Shown here one piece after another: positions 21,537-34,134 of a DNA stretch of 64,000 nucleotides (its first letter is position 1; every line of letters starts with the position of its first letter). The stretch comes from Roridomyces roridus (taxonomy: Eukaryota > Basidiomycota > Agaricomycetes > Agaricales > Mycenaceae): contig JARKIF010000009.1 in assembly GCA_029378245.1 (NCBI GenBank), positions 1,364,001-1,428,000 on the forward strand. Reading direction: 5' to 3'. Under the pieces are notes generated by a model. That model made no database searches. It was given only the letters and a program-made list of their open reading frames with translations, and had not been told where the DNA came from. The translations under genes were made by a program, and so were the position numbers.

Positions 21537-24500
21537 TTAGCAATCTGGCAACCGCCACTCCTCAGAAACCTTTGCTCCGGGCCTTGCAACTCTCTCAGTG
21601 GCATCCACCAGCCGACGCCTTTCCTTTTCCTCCATCCGTTGCGCCCAAGAGTCCTCCACGCCCTCTTTCTCGTCCTTCTTCCATATTTCATCGACTGTCT
21701 CAACCAACTCGCGCTCAAATTCCACCAGCTCCGCCTGCAGAGCAACCCCTTCAGCGACATGCTCGGATGTGAATTGCGCAAGATGGGGCAAAAGTTGCCG
21801 CCCGTCGCCTGAGAGACTGGGTAAATTAAAACGCAGCAAAGCAACTCTCGTACCTTGTGTCGCATGGAACCGTCCAACCAATTTAGTGATCGACTTGAGC
21901 AAGTACTCTTCCTCGTCCGCTGTCCCCTTGCGGCCAACCTTTCGTTCCAGCTTCCTTTTGGAGCGCGAGGTTCGCCTGGACGACAAGTAATTACAATTTG
22001 ATATTTGGGAGGAACCAAGGCTTACTTGGACGATGACGAACTATGCGCCACTGTATATCGGGTGAATGCGGTAACAGGCATGGAGACGTCTGTCATGGCA
22101 TCCACGTTGTGTAGATTCCGGTCTTCGTCCATTTCATAGAACGAATCTAACCAAAATTGTCAGGCAGAGTTGATGGCTTTCGGAATGACTAACCTGGTTC
22201 TTCAGCTTTCTTTACACGCAAGTCCCGTAGGCGCGCGAGTTGCTTTCTAAGCTGCTCCCTCATCTCCCCAATATCTTCCGATATCTGTGCTCGACTCTCC
22301 AACGCACCGGGGTATATGACATCTTCCATAAGCTGTTGAGAGCCGGTAAGAGTTGTCTGATATGCACGTCAGCCCGCTGCATCCAAAGGCAATTGTGAAC
22401 GCACTATTCGGCGTGCCTCAGAGAAGCAGTTGCCCTGCACCAGTGCAATAACAGCTTCCCGCACGTCTTTCGCATAGTCAAGCAGCACTCGCGCAGCCTC
22501 AGAGTGCCTTTTCTTCGAACCGAGATCCTCTTGAGACAAACAATGAGTTGCCATCTACACCAACGTAAAGATACCCACCTGCAACGCGGTAGGCTATGTC
22601 TACGACATCTTCTTCCGGAACCTCGGTTCGAGCAACCAGGTCGAATAATTCTTGCCACTCCAGGCATTTTTCATGAGCCGCCATGGCCTTGTTGAGGATC
22701 CCTGCCTTGGTGAAAACTATACAAGGCTAAGAACAGCCACCAGAACAGCCACAATGACATACCCAAGGCGGCTTGACGGAAATCTCGACGCTCGAATAGC
22801 CAATCTCCGTAAACGTCCAATATATTCTGCGGCCCATTCAGCCAAGCCACGACGGCAAATGCCGAACTTACGTTGTATTGATCCGTGTCTTTCCAGATCG
22901 TGATGGCCTGCCCGTACAGCCTGTGCTGCTCAATGTATGCCACGGCCTCGTCAAAGTGGTTCGGACCTGTTCGAATGAGACCTTTTATCTTTCATATAAA
23001 AGGAGAAGCGAACCGGCAAGATGGATGTTCTTCAAAGCTGTATCGTGCCGCTTTAAATGATCGTCGATCCGGAACCTTTGGTAAAACTTGTCCAGCGAGC
23101 GGAGTTCTCGCAAGAAGGGAAGGTATTCTCGGGGATCCTAGGAGGGTGAGAAGTTGGTTGGTTCCATAAGCTTAAATGCTACCTTTTGGGCATGCTGAGC
23201 GATCATGAGAACCAACGAAAAGTCGTACATCCCGAGGGCGGTATTGAAGAGCCTTTCGGCATCGACGAGGAAGATGATATATTTGACAGCATCCTCGACA
23301 AGATGCGGATCTGACTCTGGTAGTGGGTTAAGTACCTTTTCCGAAATGTAGGCTATTATTTACCTCTCAGTCTCAGCAGAAGCGCGAGTCCTGCTTCAAA
23401 GTCTGGCGGGCTTTTGACCATATACGCTGTGAGTATTGAATTGACGTATTTGGTTAGGTCTCTCTGCTCGAGCTCGACCCGAATGGCGTCGCAAAGTTTG
23501 GCTATATTTTCTGGGGTCTGTGATCCTTGCCCTATATTTGTCAAAAAGAGGTTGATGTGATCAACTTCGTGCACTTGATCGACAAACAAATGCAGATTCT
23601 TGAAGAAAGCTTCGGGATCGTGCTCTACCAGCATCTGCAAATCGATCCGGTGTTTCCTGCAAGACAGGAATGCCTTGCGGTACTCTCGACTGCAATACAT
23701 CCGTTATTCTGAGTTCTGATTGAGCGAGAAGGGCTTACGAGTCCAAATCGTGTCGGACCACCTCCGTAACCAACGGGCGGGGGTGAACCGTCTCGAGATT
23801 TCCGCGAGGCATTTGAAGGACCAAACTCATAGCACTCGACACAGCCGCCACGATGCGCGACCCTCGCTCCACCCGCCGCTTGTCCCAATCAGTCGGAATG
23901 CTGACAAGTTCACCGTTGTCATCAGGGACCAAGAGGGCGTGCAGGGAGGCGAGTGGCACGAATATCGCCTCGTGGTTGCTGGTGGTAAGTGCCACGAAGC
24001 CCGAGGCTACCGTGAAGGACGTGGCGTTTGAAGCCATCACGCGGCAAGGTCGAGAGGGCGCCGTTATGAACAGCTTTCCTGCCGAACTCAATCCGAGAAA
24101 CAGAAGAGACTCCATGTGCACGCCTTGTGCTTGGAGGCAGAACTCGGGGAAAGAGCAAATCTCAGTGACCGAGGAGGCATGAACTAATAACGCTGGATTA
24201 GCGTATCAAATGACTAGGTCGAGAAAACCTACCCTCGAAGAGTTGTCCAGCAGAGGTCTGCCACACAACAAGTGCCCCGTCAACCATAACAAGGCGGCCA
24301 TTTTGGGAAGGCATCTCCGCTGTCTGGCTGCTCACATCGTCTTTGCAAACCGTGGTCACGACGTCGTGGCCATTCGCAGTGGAGCCTAACAAATGGATAG
24401 CGCCACTCTGCGACACCAGGACTTGACGGTAGCAAGCCCCGTCCGTTCCTAATGAGCGAGATAGAACTTGCGAAGGATCCATGGCTTTTCCAGGTCCTGG

Positions 24501-26291
24501 AACAAGCCGAGTGTGGAGGTCCCACAGCTCAAGATGGCCAGTCTCCCAAAGCAACGCAAGTGTGTCGGCCAGCGGTGAAAGACTAGCATGAATCGGTGTG
24601 CGCGTGTAATGTGCTCCGGCAGGTACCACGAGTTCACAGGAGGACATTGGTGGAGGGACATTCTGGATGCGGAAAGGGGTCAATAGGACCTTGGCTGCGC
24701 AAAGGATCAGAAAAGAAGCATGTCCACTGCGGTTGAATGAACAAACATCCATCGAGCACTGCAACAGTGCCTGAATCAATGGGCGGCTGCGTTGGAGACA
24801 CATGCGTCTCCCATCCGTATGTTCGTTGAATGATTGTGGCTGCATACAAGTCAAGTCGGAGCAATAAATAAGTGGGTCGAGCTTACACGAGGTTGTTAGA
24901 ATGACATGCAAAGCCTTCTCAGGATGCCATCTAATGGAAGTGAACCAGCCAGAAGAGGGAGCGGACATCTCATGCTTGAGATACCTGTAATGGATTAATT
25001 ATATGAAGAGGATTAGCGGTTGTCGAACACACCAATGGTAATTACCAGTGGTCCATAACTGAACTGACGGGATGCCTCAGACGCATGATAGAAGGAAATG
25101 AGAGGACCTCACAGATGTCTCCTTCGTCTCGTTCGATCCACAGACCAAGAATATTAGAGTCAGAACTCCAACTCAGCTCCTTGACTTTGTAGCCCCATCT
25201 ACGAGATGTCTGCCCTGCCTTGTTCGACAAATCCCCGACCCTTAGACCGAATTCTCCATGTCGCAGACCATTGCGTTCGAAAAAGACGACGTCGTGCCGC
25301 CCTTCCTTCCCCGCGCCCCCGCCTTCAAAACCAAACCGCTGGGTACCAACGATTAGATTTCCAGAGGGGCGCCACACCATGGCATGTTCGAGACCCGGAA
25401 CGGCCTCTGAGGTAGATTGCAGCACCGCTTGCCGGTCATACACACGCAGAGTACGATATCGCATGGATTCGGACGCAGGAGAGAGAGAAGAAACAACGAA
25501 AAAGGCGCCGTCGCCTCTCCAACTGATGCGCGGCAACATATCGTCGTCGGGACTGGAGCCGACGGCTCTCACAGTCGGGGCCTGAGCGGCAGCCTTGCCC
25601 AACGAGCCGTGGAATTGCGTCTGCTTCGAGCCCCAGCCCACGTTGATAGGAGCGTCTGGCAGCGATTGAGTTCTTCAGTCGAAAGACATGGAATGAATTT
25701 GACCTTGTCCAAAATCCGTAGTGAACAACGGAGTATCGGAAAGAACGTCAAATGTGGAGGTCATCAGAGTCAATTTTTGTTCGCCAGTGACTATAGCCAA
25801 GAGAGAATCATCGGGGCTCCAGGAAGCAGCCAAAATACCAGAGTCGATGGTGCCCTCGACCTGAGGCTATCTCCAAAAACTTGATAAAAGTACTGAAAAC
25901 GATGCTGGGAGACGAACCACTGAGTCTTCATCGTCGAGATTTACGATCGTGATATCTCCCGCCCTCATGAGGATTGCGAGTTGCCTCGAATCGGGCAGAA
26001 AGTGGAAGCTCACAACACCCGAGGAGTGTGTCGAGAACATGGTCAAAAGTGTCGGCCGGTCAGCCTGTAGTCATTTAGGTATCTCTGTCTATCGAGAAAC
26101 CAGATGGATGAACAGACTGTCGACGAATCTCCTTGCACGATCTTCCAAATTTCGACCTCGACTTGCTCGTCTGAATTTTGGCGTTCCGAGACTGCGTAGA
26201 GGACATTCTCGTCTAAATCGAACGCGGTACGCGACAGAGTGGTGCCCGGTAGTTCTGTTTTGAGCTCTGCAGCCAAGCAGAGATTGCGCAT
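21537..26291 (-). CDS. ELP1: Elongator complex scaffold subunit Elp1/Iki3
   Basis: The start MRNLCLAAELKTELPG matches the Elp1 N-terminus. The first half forms WD40-type propellers (for example VRAVGSSPDDDMLPRISWRGD, where the propeller sees its first long exon, and WGYKVKELSWSSDSNILGLW). The second half is a TPR/alpha-solenoid with YLIFLVDAERLFNTALG-, YIEQHRLYGQAITIW- and HDPEAFFKNLHLFVD-like segments. Near the C-terminus a basic stretch, SSRRTSRSKRKLERKVGRKG, precedes ADEEEYLL; this is the conserved tRNA-binding region of Elp1. Elongator places cm5 groups on wobble uridines of tRNAs. More than ten short introns interrupt the gene. Total length is near 1,300 residues, as usual. The stop is 79 bp upstream of the next minus-strand gene's start codon. 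Confidence 0.9.
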
Positions 26292-26332
26292 AGCCGAGAA
26301 ACGCGTCGGAAGAGAGATGCAAATTGATCGCC
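26292..26332. promoter_or_regulatory. 41-bp divergent promoter, ELP1 / D2HGDH
   Basis: The two start codons face away from each other with 41 bp between them; if the dehydrogenase starts at its earlier in-frame ATG (26324) the gap is 32 bp. It contains one ACGCGT palindrome (26301-26306), the core of MluI cell-cycle boxes. By chance this hexamer is expected several times in a window this size. Confidence 0.5.
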
Positions 26333-28133
26333 ATGTCCTTCCTCTTTCGCCGACAACACTTGGCATTTATTTCGCGGTGTCGACCGTTCAGCAGCGTCGG
26401 TCGCGCAGATGTCGACTACTTTCGCACCTTTCTTCCTACCCATGCCATCCTGACGACCCTTCCCAATGATTCTGGTTCCGTGGCTCCGGCCGAGCTCGAC
26501 GTGTATAATCGCGACTGGATGGGCAAGTTCAGCACCGTTCAATTGCGCTTTCTTGACGCTCAATCTAATTTATTTGCCAGGTACACCGGCCGCGCGACCA
26601 CTGTTGTCAAACCGCGTAGTACTGAGGAAGTCAGCAAGATCGTTCGCTGGTGCAACGAGTACGATATAGCCATTGTTCCCCAGGGCGGCAACACCGGCCT
26701 CGTAGGCGGCAGTATTCCGGTCAACGACGAGCTCATCCTGTCCCTTGCGAATATGAACAAAGTCCGCTCGTTTGACCCCGTCTCTGGTGCTTGACTGCTT
26801 TTTCTGTCTGTCTCGGGACTGTTTATAAGATTTTCGCGACAGGTATTCTTATTACGGATGCGGGGTGCATTCTCCAAGAGCTGACAGACTATATTGCTCC
26901 CCACAACCACATTATGCCCATAGACCTCGGCGCCAAAGGCAGGCAAGTCGTTTGAAGCACGCCTTGTCGCGTCAATCACATTCACTAGTTGTCAGATCGG
27001 CGGTAACGTCGCGACAAACGCTGGGGGCTTGCGACTCCTCCGCTATGGTTCTCTTCACGGCTCGGTCCTCGGTCTCGAAGTTGTCCTCGCTGATGGCACC
27101 GTCCTTGATCAACTAACGGCTTTAAGGAAAGACAATACCGGTCTGTCTCATCTGGTCCCATTCCTTATTTTTCTCACATCTACAGGGTATGACATCAAGC
27201 AGCTGTTTATTGGCGCCGAAGGCACTCTGGGAATTGTCACGGGTGTTTCCATCCTCACTCCGGCTGCTCCTCAAGCCTCGAACAATGTCGTCCTGGCGCT
27301 TCCACATTTTGACAACGTACTTCCCCTGTACCGCAAGGTCAAACGTTCACTGTCCGAAATCCTCAGTGCGTTTGAATTCATCGACCGCACGGCGTACGAC
27401 CTCGCAGTCAAGCACGGGCAAGGCCGTGGGCTCAGCGACGAGGATGTCGCTGGTGCCCAGTGCTTTGTCCTCGTCGAAACGAGTGGTGGACGCCGCGAAC
27501 ACGACGAGGAGGTACTCTCGTCCATCGTCTTGCGTCTCAAGCTGACTGGGAGCAGAAACTCAATGACCTACTGGCCGAGCTCCTCGACGCCGAAAATCCC
27601 CTGATCCTCTCCGGCGTCCTTTCACAAAATCCCGCACAATTCTCTTCGCTGTGGGCACTACGTGAGGGCGTCACCGAGGCCATCTCCAAAGAGGGGAAAG
27701 CGTACAAGTACGACATCTCCATCCCGCTCGACAAGTTCAAAGTAGTTGTCGACGCAACACGCGAGCATCTTGCTGAGCGTAATCTCATCGGCGAACACGC
27801 GGTCAAGCACGTTATGGGCTATGGACATGTCGGTGACGGCAATCTGCATTTGAACATATGTGCCGCCGAGTACACCCAAGAAATACAGGACGCGTTGGAA
27901 CCGTTTGTATACGAGCTTGTTGGTAAGTGTCTTTTTTCACTTGAATGAATTGCACTGAGCCGCACCCCACAGCATCCTACCGCGGTTCGATATCTGCTGA
28001 GCATGGCATTGGCGCCGCCAAGACGCATGCTTTGCATTATTCCAAGGACGAAGTGAGTATCGAGCTGATGCGCAAGCTCAAGGCTCTTTTCGATCCTCGT
28101 GGTATCCTCAACCCGAAGAAGATTCTCGAGTAG
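26333..28133 (+). CDS. DLD2: mitochondrial D-2-hydroxyglutarate dehydrogenase (FAD-linked)
   Basis: The N-terminus [21 protein letters not shown] is an arginine-rich, acid-free mitochondrial presequence. The PCMH-type FAD domain shows [52 protein letters not shown] and [16 protein letters not shown]. The C-terminal cap carries [13 protein letters not shown] with metal-binding histidines, [13 protein letters not shown] and [12 protein letters not shown]. This set identifies the D2HGDH/Dld2 branch over cytochrome-type D-lactate dehydrogenases. The enzyme oxidises D-2-hydroxyglutarate to 2-oxoglutarate; yeast relatives couple this to D-lactate or pyruvate. At least five introns of about 50 bp. 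Stop is 74 bp from that of the convergent SWP1 gene. Confidence 0.9.
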
Positions 28134-28207
28134 AGCAGTCTGTATGTTCACGTTGAATGGCGATATAAGTTAACGTCCCTTGGTTTTGTATATTACGTGT
28201 ACATGGG

Positions 28208-29185
28208 CTACTTGCGAGCGATGCGGCGGGCACCGATAGATGCAAGAGCTGTTTTGCCTGTAAATATGGTGACAACACCAAGGACGCCCCCGTAGAGCAG
28301 CACCTGCCCTAGCTTCAAGTCCACCCAGTACCAGAACAGCAGCAGCTCGAACGCGCCGAGCGATGCAGTGAAGGGCAGTATAGATGGAGAGAAAAGGCGG
28401 GGGGCGCCAGGGAAGACTTGGCTCCACTGGTTGGAAGAGTCAGGGAAAATAACGCGGACAAAACGGGGTTCGTACCAGGACGAGAAGAACACCCCACGGT
28501 GCAAGGGCAAATAGAGTGAAGAGCGCGGAAATGGCGCGTGCAGGAACCTTTTGAGTGGGACGGAAGGTATGTTCGATGGTTGGGAGCAGGTGGAAGGATG
28601 GCTCGTCGGGGTGCTGTGGTGCGGGTTGGGACTCGGGAAGTTGAATATCAAACAGAGCAAGTTTGACTGGCGAATGTTTGGGAGAGCCGAGGATGAGAGT
28701 CACTTCGAGAGGCGCCTTGGACGTCGGGGGGATCGACAGAGGCGGCTTGGCCATATTCTGAGAGAGCAATTAATTAAATGCACCGATGCAAAGGGGAGAA
28801 CGAACAAGGTCAAACTTGGCCTTGCCCGCGGCCGTCACGCGCAACGGCTGAATGCCCTCCTCGCCCGTGTGAGGGTCATAGAATCGAAGGAAAGTCTGCA
28901 GTGGTTGCACGCCCTTGCCGCTATCGTCGCCTTCTTCGATAATCTGAAAGGTAAGTTTCAAAGAGTCCGTGGGCCCGACTGCCATGGGGATTGCTGGCTT
29001 TTGGGTGAGCTTGAGACTGGGAGCAAATGAACGGTTTGTTTCTGTGCCTCGGGTGACACGTACATCTCTGTGCGAATGCCATTTCCAGTGCTATCATATG
29101 TAGTGACGCGCGGAGCGTGAAGAGTAAGGAGCGACGCCTGCGCCGCGGCTACGAGGAGCAGCAGAGCGAGTGGACGAGAAAGCAT
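28208..29185 (-). CDS. SWP1: ribophorin II / Swp1, oligosaccharyltransferase subunit
   Basis: A signal peptide, MLSRPLALLLLVAAAQA, is followed by a lumenal beta-rich domain (LKLTFQIIEEGDDSGKGVQP, QTFLRFYDPHTGEEGIQPLRV after splicing). Three hydrophobic segments close the protein: FTLFALAPWGVLLVL, SLGAFELLLFWYWVD and VLLYGGVLGVVTIFTG. The end is basic, ASIGARRIARK, with a KxRK-like ER-retention tail. This is the short form of ribophorin II (about 270 residues) typical of fungi, corresponding to yeast Swp1. It belongs to the complex that N-glycosylates proteins in the ER lumen. Three or four introns. The divergent neighbour begins about 190 bp upstream. Confidence 0.86.
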
Positions 29186-29378
29186 TTTGGGAGATATGAG
29201 AGACGTGTCTGAATGATCGAGGTGGTCTGTGTACCCCTGTTTGCACACAGTCGCGTTCAGCTACGACCTTGTCCAGCTACTGCCAGTTGCACTCCCTTTC
29301 TAAAGTTCCTCTTGTCACCAACGCGCCCTATTTTCACCTCGTATCATCCCAGCGAGCGCATTCGGCGTCTTGAATACC

Positions 29379-31109
29379 ATGGTTAGTTCATTTGCATGCA
29401 GGGGCTGCTTAACCACCCACAACCATCCAGGTACGTTTCTTTCGGCTTGTAGAATTAACCCGCGCGGAACGAGTCGCGGGGATGGGCCGCGGCGGGGCCT
29501 GTTGCAATATCTGAGAACGCGTGTTTTGAGCACTGCGCGTCAAGGACGTCTATAACCGCCTCCGCCTGCGACACGACTCTTTGGATGCAATATCTGTCTC
29601 ACTGCCAAAGCGCTGACATTAACATCTCAGATATTTCACGATGGACAATGTCCAATCAAATTTTTTCTGCAGCGGGATTTGCCCGCAGCGATTCATGCCG
29701 AGCTCTGTGAAACAATTACCGTATGTCTGTCTGCGTCCAAGACTGGTGCTGCACTGACCATCTCTAGTCTCTTGGAGGCCGTGTTGAAGTCAAAGTTCCC
29801 CGCCAAGGCTATATTCTAGTCCAGAGTGGGACGTCGGAGGAAGGCCGTCTCCGCCAATGCTGGTCGACGCCTGAGCGGCCCGAGCGTTTTTTCGTCCCGT
29901 ACACCTTTGTCGAAGCGTGCAAGATTGCGGGCACGCTTCTAAAACAAATCTTCGTCGACGCGGGCAATCCTATCCCGATGCACATTCACCCGAGCATTGC
30001 CAACCCGAACGCACGGAGCGCGTTGAGCCAACGTATCTTGCACTCTGGTGGCGATCCCCATGCTTCGGCTCAATCTGCGACCGTGATCCTTGCCGACCCG
30101 ACCACCGATGTCTTCCAGCACCTTATCAAGACATATGAGAGCGTCCCCAACAAATATATCGAGTCGTATCTCTGGGTCAAGAAATGCATCGAGAAGAATG
30201 CGGTCGTGTACACACCGGTGGTCTTTAAAAATCCAGGTGGCCGTCGCGCGGGTGATGAGTATGTATCTCGCAGAATCTCACACTATCCGTTTTCAACGCG
30301 ATGCAACCAGGCGAACACAGTTTACAGAGGCGGACGAGCAAAATCTCGCCGCTTGGATCGCAGTCAAGATTCCATACAGAGAAGCGGGAGGGAGAACTGG
30401 GAACAGAGTCTACCAACAGCTTTGCGAGCAGGCAAGCATGTCTTACATGCCCATATATCCAGCACTAACACGGTCAGATTAGAGTGGTGACCCCGACTAC
30501 GCGTGGGTTACACGACATACGTGGCAATCGTGGCGCGAGCGATACAAGAAGAACGCGCCTCGTTTCGACAACATTATCGCGGGGATTGTAGAGCAAACAA
30601 AGCCGGCTCTGGGCGAGAAGGGTCAATATCATTATGTGCGCCAGGCGGAGGAGAAGCCGAAAAGGACACGCAAGAAAAACAAGCCGTCCGAATCTGAGGA
30701 CCAATTTCTTGTCTGCAATAGCAGGCAAGATGACATGGGCACCGACGAGATATACCACCTCCCCGCAGAACCATCCATGGTCTACCCAGCACCTGCCGAG
30801 GAGGAGATGGACGAAGAAGGGATTGAGTGGGCGGTGCGGGTCGGCAACTCTCCTCCGCCAACATGGGCCGCCAAAGGCAAACGAAGAGCTAGCCAAGAGC
30901 TGGAGAACGCAACCAAGCGGCCTAGAGTGCCAACTAGCGATGAGATGCATGTGCTGGACCACGCCCTTCACGAGATTGCGGATTCCTACTTGTTTCTGTT
31001 CTCTGAGGTCAAGGCGTACTACGACAAGACGGGGGAGATGGAGCACACTCGCGATCGGTTTCGGCGCATGCGGGAGTTGTTGACGAGGGAGTTTCCAGAC
31101 GAAGAGTGA
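29379..31109 (+). CDS. RAP1: Rap1-like telomere protein with BRCT and Myb domains
   Basis: Domain order is BRCT then Rap1-type Myb. The BRCT part (exons from 29631) reads IFHDGQCPIKFFLQRDLP, ITSLGGRVEVKV and ERFFVPYTFVEACKIAG. The Myb domain, split by introns, reads FTEADEQNLAAWIAVKIPY, GGRTGNRVYQQLCEQ, HTWQSWRERYKKNAPRFD. These are characteristic of TERF2-interacting protein/Rap1. A Lys-rich nuclear-signal-like KRTRKKNK and an acidic tail with a helical C-terminal part follow. The protein should act at telomeres. The start is uncertain: the best fit is ATG at 29379 followed at once by a 249-bp intron (donor GTTAGT, acceptor CTCAG), which makes exon 1 a bare start codon. Confidence 0.8.
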
Positions 31110-31304
31110 TTTTTAGTGCATATTCACCAGATATCTTGTCAATATTCTTTGTATTCTAGCAAATGCAATCGGCGGCGCCAGTGGAACGGAGCAGGAAGAA
31201 TCTGGAGTTGCAAGCGTGAGCACATCTTGTATTCTTATGCTGCTGTCAACGGAACGAGGCAGGTAGCGACCTCTCTACTTTCTCCTTCTCTACTCTCTCC
31301 TTCA

Positions 31305-34050
31305 ATGGCTGGCGACATCGCGCAAGGGCTTGGGGCGGGCCCCTACCAGCCCAACGTTTCTCGGCGAACCAGCCGCGGCTTCTTCTCAAGGCTATTTTCG
31401 AAGACACAGCAAACACCGACGGGAGCGCAGCCTATGCTTTCCAGCCACCACCCGTTCGACTCCATCTCTCTCACTTCGCCTACCCAACGCAGTGACCCTG
31501 CCTTTTCGCGCGATCCATCCGTGCATTTGGCCCACCCCGCTCTCCCTCATCAACGGGATACCAGTGCGAGTGCATCTTCGAGCACATCTGCACCCGCTGT
31601 GGAACACAAGGGAAAGGCTGCACCTATTATTCTCCAATGGAACCCTCCAAATCACGAGGGAGGTTACTATACTGCGTCAAATGCGACGCAATCTACATTA
31701 AATTTGCCACCTTCCGAGTATTCGTCCTCGTCCTCCCATTCCCCTTCTCCGGTATCCACACCTGGAATCATGCCCGCTGCTGTGGACTCGCCGTTGACCG
31801 AGACCTTTGAAGCCACGACCTTGAGGGAGCGGCCTGCGTCCCCTCCTCCAGAGTACGACTTGATTGCAGAGCCGCGGCCAGGGCCATTTCGGAATGATTC
31901 TGCCCCGGAGCTTCGCCGTATCGAAGCACCGGGACTGCCGCACCGCTCTGCCACGGCACCACCTATCCCAGAGTCTCGTCCCGTAATGCGTCGTCGACCG
32001 CAGCCGTATGATCTCGATCGAATCGACGAATTGGACGAGAGCAATCCCTTGGGCGTAGCAATGCACCACGAAGGCCCTTTCCAGGCCATCGCGTCCGCAT
32101 TAAAGGCGTCGTCGGCACCACGTGCGAATCGGGCTCCGACCTCGAATCCGCGGACTGCGAGAGTGCGTCGAGTGTATATCCTGCTCGGTTCAGCAGCTGA
32201 TCTTCACTCAGGCCCCGAAAATCGGTGGCTCTTTGGGAATCATTCCAGGACAAATTTTTCCGCATAGTTTGCAGTATTATCAGCCACCGCCGGTGCGACC
32301 CAGTCCACCACAGGATTATTCTGGCCAGCCGCAGGCCTCGACATCGTACCTCCCTCCCCAACAGTCGCCGCGTTTCCAGCAGGATTATCATGGCTTGCCC
32401 GAGGCCTCGACATCCCGCCTTCCTCCCCCACAGCAGTTCGTTCAAGAGCAGCGATTTGTTCGTGAATCGTCGCAATGGGAGCAGCAGACTCCGTATATCC
32501 CCCCGCAGACACAATATGATCCCATAGATGATTCCTATTACGCCGAGGACTCCGCAGCCTATGGCGGCATCGAGGAGGAATCTATCTCCAGACGCGACCG
32601 ACGAAGTGCTCCTCCAGCACCTCATGCTCAGCCACCACCCAATGTTGGTCCTAGTCGTCGGTTCAGTGCCCCTCAGAATTCGCCCCAGCCTCCGGGTCGA
32701 ATTTTTGAGCCGCATATGATGCAGAATCCCGGCCAGCTGAATACAGCTCAGGGTCAGGGTCAGCCACCACCGACCGTTAATTCTAGTCGGTTCAGTGCAC
32801 CTCAGAATTCACCCCAGCCTCCGGGTCGAATTTTTGACCCGCGTGTGCTGCAGAGTCCCAGTCAGCTGAATACACCTCAGGGTCAGGGTCAGGGTCAAGG
32901 TCAGGGTCAGCCACCACCAACCGTTAATTCTACTCGGTTTAGTGCCCCTCAGAATTCGCCCCAGCCTCCGGGTCGAATGTTCGACCCGCGTATGCTGCAG
33001 AATCCCGGCCAGCTGAATACACCTCAGGGTCAGGGTCAGCTACCACCGACCGTCAATTCTAGTCGGTTTAGTGCCCCTCAGAATTCGCCCCAGCCTCCGG
33101 GTCGAATGTTCGACCCGCGTATGCTGCAGAATCCCGGCCAGCTGAATACACCTCAGGGTCAGGGTCAGGGTCAAGGTCAGGGTCAGCCACCACCGACCGT
33201 CAATTCTAGTCGGTTCAGTGCCCCTCAGAATTCGCCCCAGCCTCCGGGTCGAATTTTCGACCCGCATACGCTGCAGAATCCCGGCCAGCTGAATACACCT
33301 CAGGGTCAGGGTCAGCCACCACCGACCGTTGGTTCTAGTCGGTTCAGTGCCCCTCAAAATTCGCCCCAGCCTCTGGGTCAAATTTTCGACCCGCGTATGC
33401 TGCAGAATCCCGGCCAGCTGAACACACCTCAAGTTCCTGGGAGTCGACTTGACAATCCGACATTCAATCACTCGCCTGTTCCTCCACCTGTGGAACTAAG
33501 GCGACCCATGTCACACCAACCTGCTCCGCCACAGCAGCAGAACCACCCCCGAAGTGCGTCAGCGGATGTACCCCAACAACGGCTTGTTGCCGTTGTCCAA
33601 GACCGCCCGCAAAGCGTTCAAGCACCGTCCATTATCTCGTCCACTGCTACGAGCCAAATGCGTCCCCGACCGCATCACGTTCCGAAACATCTCGTCATGC
33701 CCACTCCTTTACAACGAAATGTCCAGCTGCCTGCTGCCCAACACCAGTCGGTTTTACCGCAAACAGTCAGTTCTCAAGCGCAGCCAACGAGGGCCCAGAC
33801 GATAACTATGGTGCAAGACAAGGATGGGGGTCGCCAGCTTTTGCGGAAACGATCAACCGTGATGGAAAAACCAGCACCTGCGCCGCCGCCTCCTCTTCCT
33901 CCCGTAGCTCCCAAAGGGGCACCTGTTTGGCGTGGGCCGTATATGGCGCCCCCGCCTACCGTCTCCGAAGCCCATGCACCTCGACCGCCACCTCCAGCGC
34001 AGGACAAAAAGCGGCACAAACGACTGAGTAAAAGACGGACAGATATTTAG
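31305..34050 (+). CDS. disordered Pro/Gln-rich protein with alternating tandem repeats
   Basis: I recognise no family. Two exons, joined by a 49-bp intron at about 32161 (ARA-PKIGGSLG), give near 900 residues. The N-terminus SRRTSRGFFSRLFSKT is basic and could be a membrane-binding or nuclear helix; the rest is low complexity. Residues encoded at 32659-33435 form six tandem copies of RFSAPQNSPQPPGRIFDPR followed by LQNPGQLNTPQGQGQ and PPPTVNSS. The C-terminal 200 residues are Pro-rich (APPPPLPPVAPKGAP) and end in a Lys/Arg cluster, KKRHKRLSKRRTD. It could be a scaffold for SH3/WW or profilin-type partners, but this is a guess from composition. Confidence 0.7.
32659..33435 (+). repeat. coding minisatellite, six units of 129 or 147 bp
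   Basis: Successive units start at 32659, 32788, 32935, 33064, 33211 and 33340. Lengths are 129, 147, 129, 147 and 129 bp, followed by a divergent last unit. The 18-bp difference is three extra GGTCAG (Gly-Gln) hexamers. All lengths are multiples of three, so the frame is kept. Confidence 0.9.
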
Positions 34051-34134
34051 GACTTGACAGACTCTCTTGGCTGTATATTTTTTGCGTCGTGAACAGGGAT
34101 AATATCGGTGTATAAATACAAGAGTGTAGTACAA

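Noticed and set aside
33040..33471. minus-strand frame with repeated peptide ILRGTEPTR
   Set aside because: It is the shadow of the plus-strand tandem repeat array; the repeats make both strands stay open.
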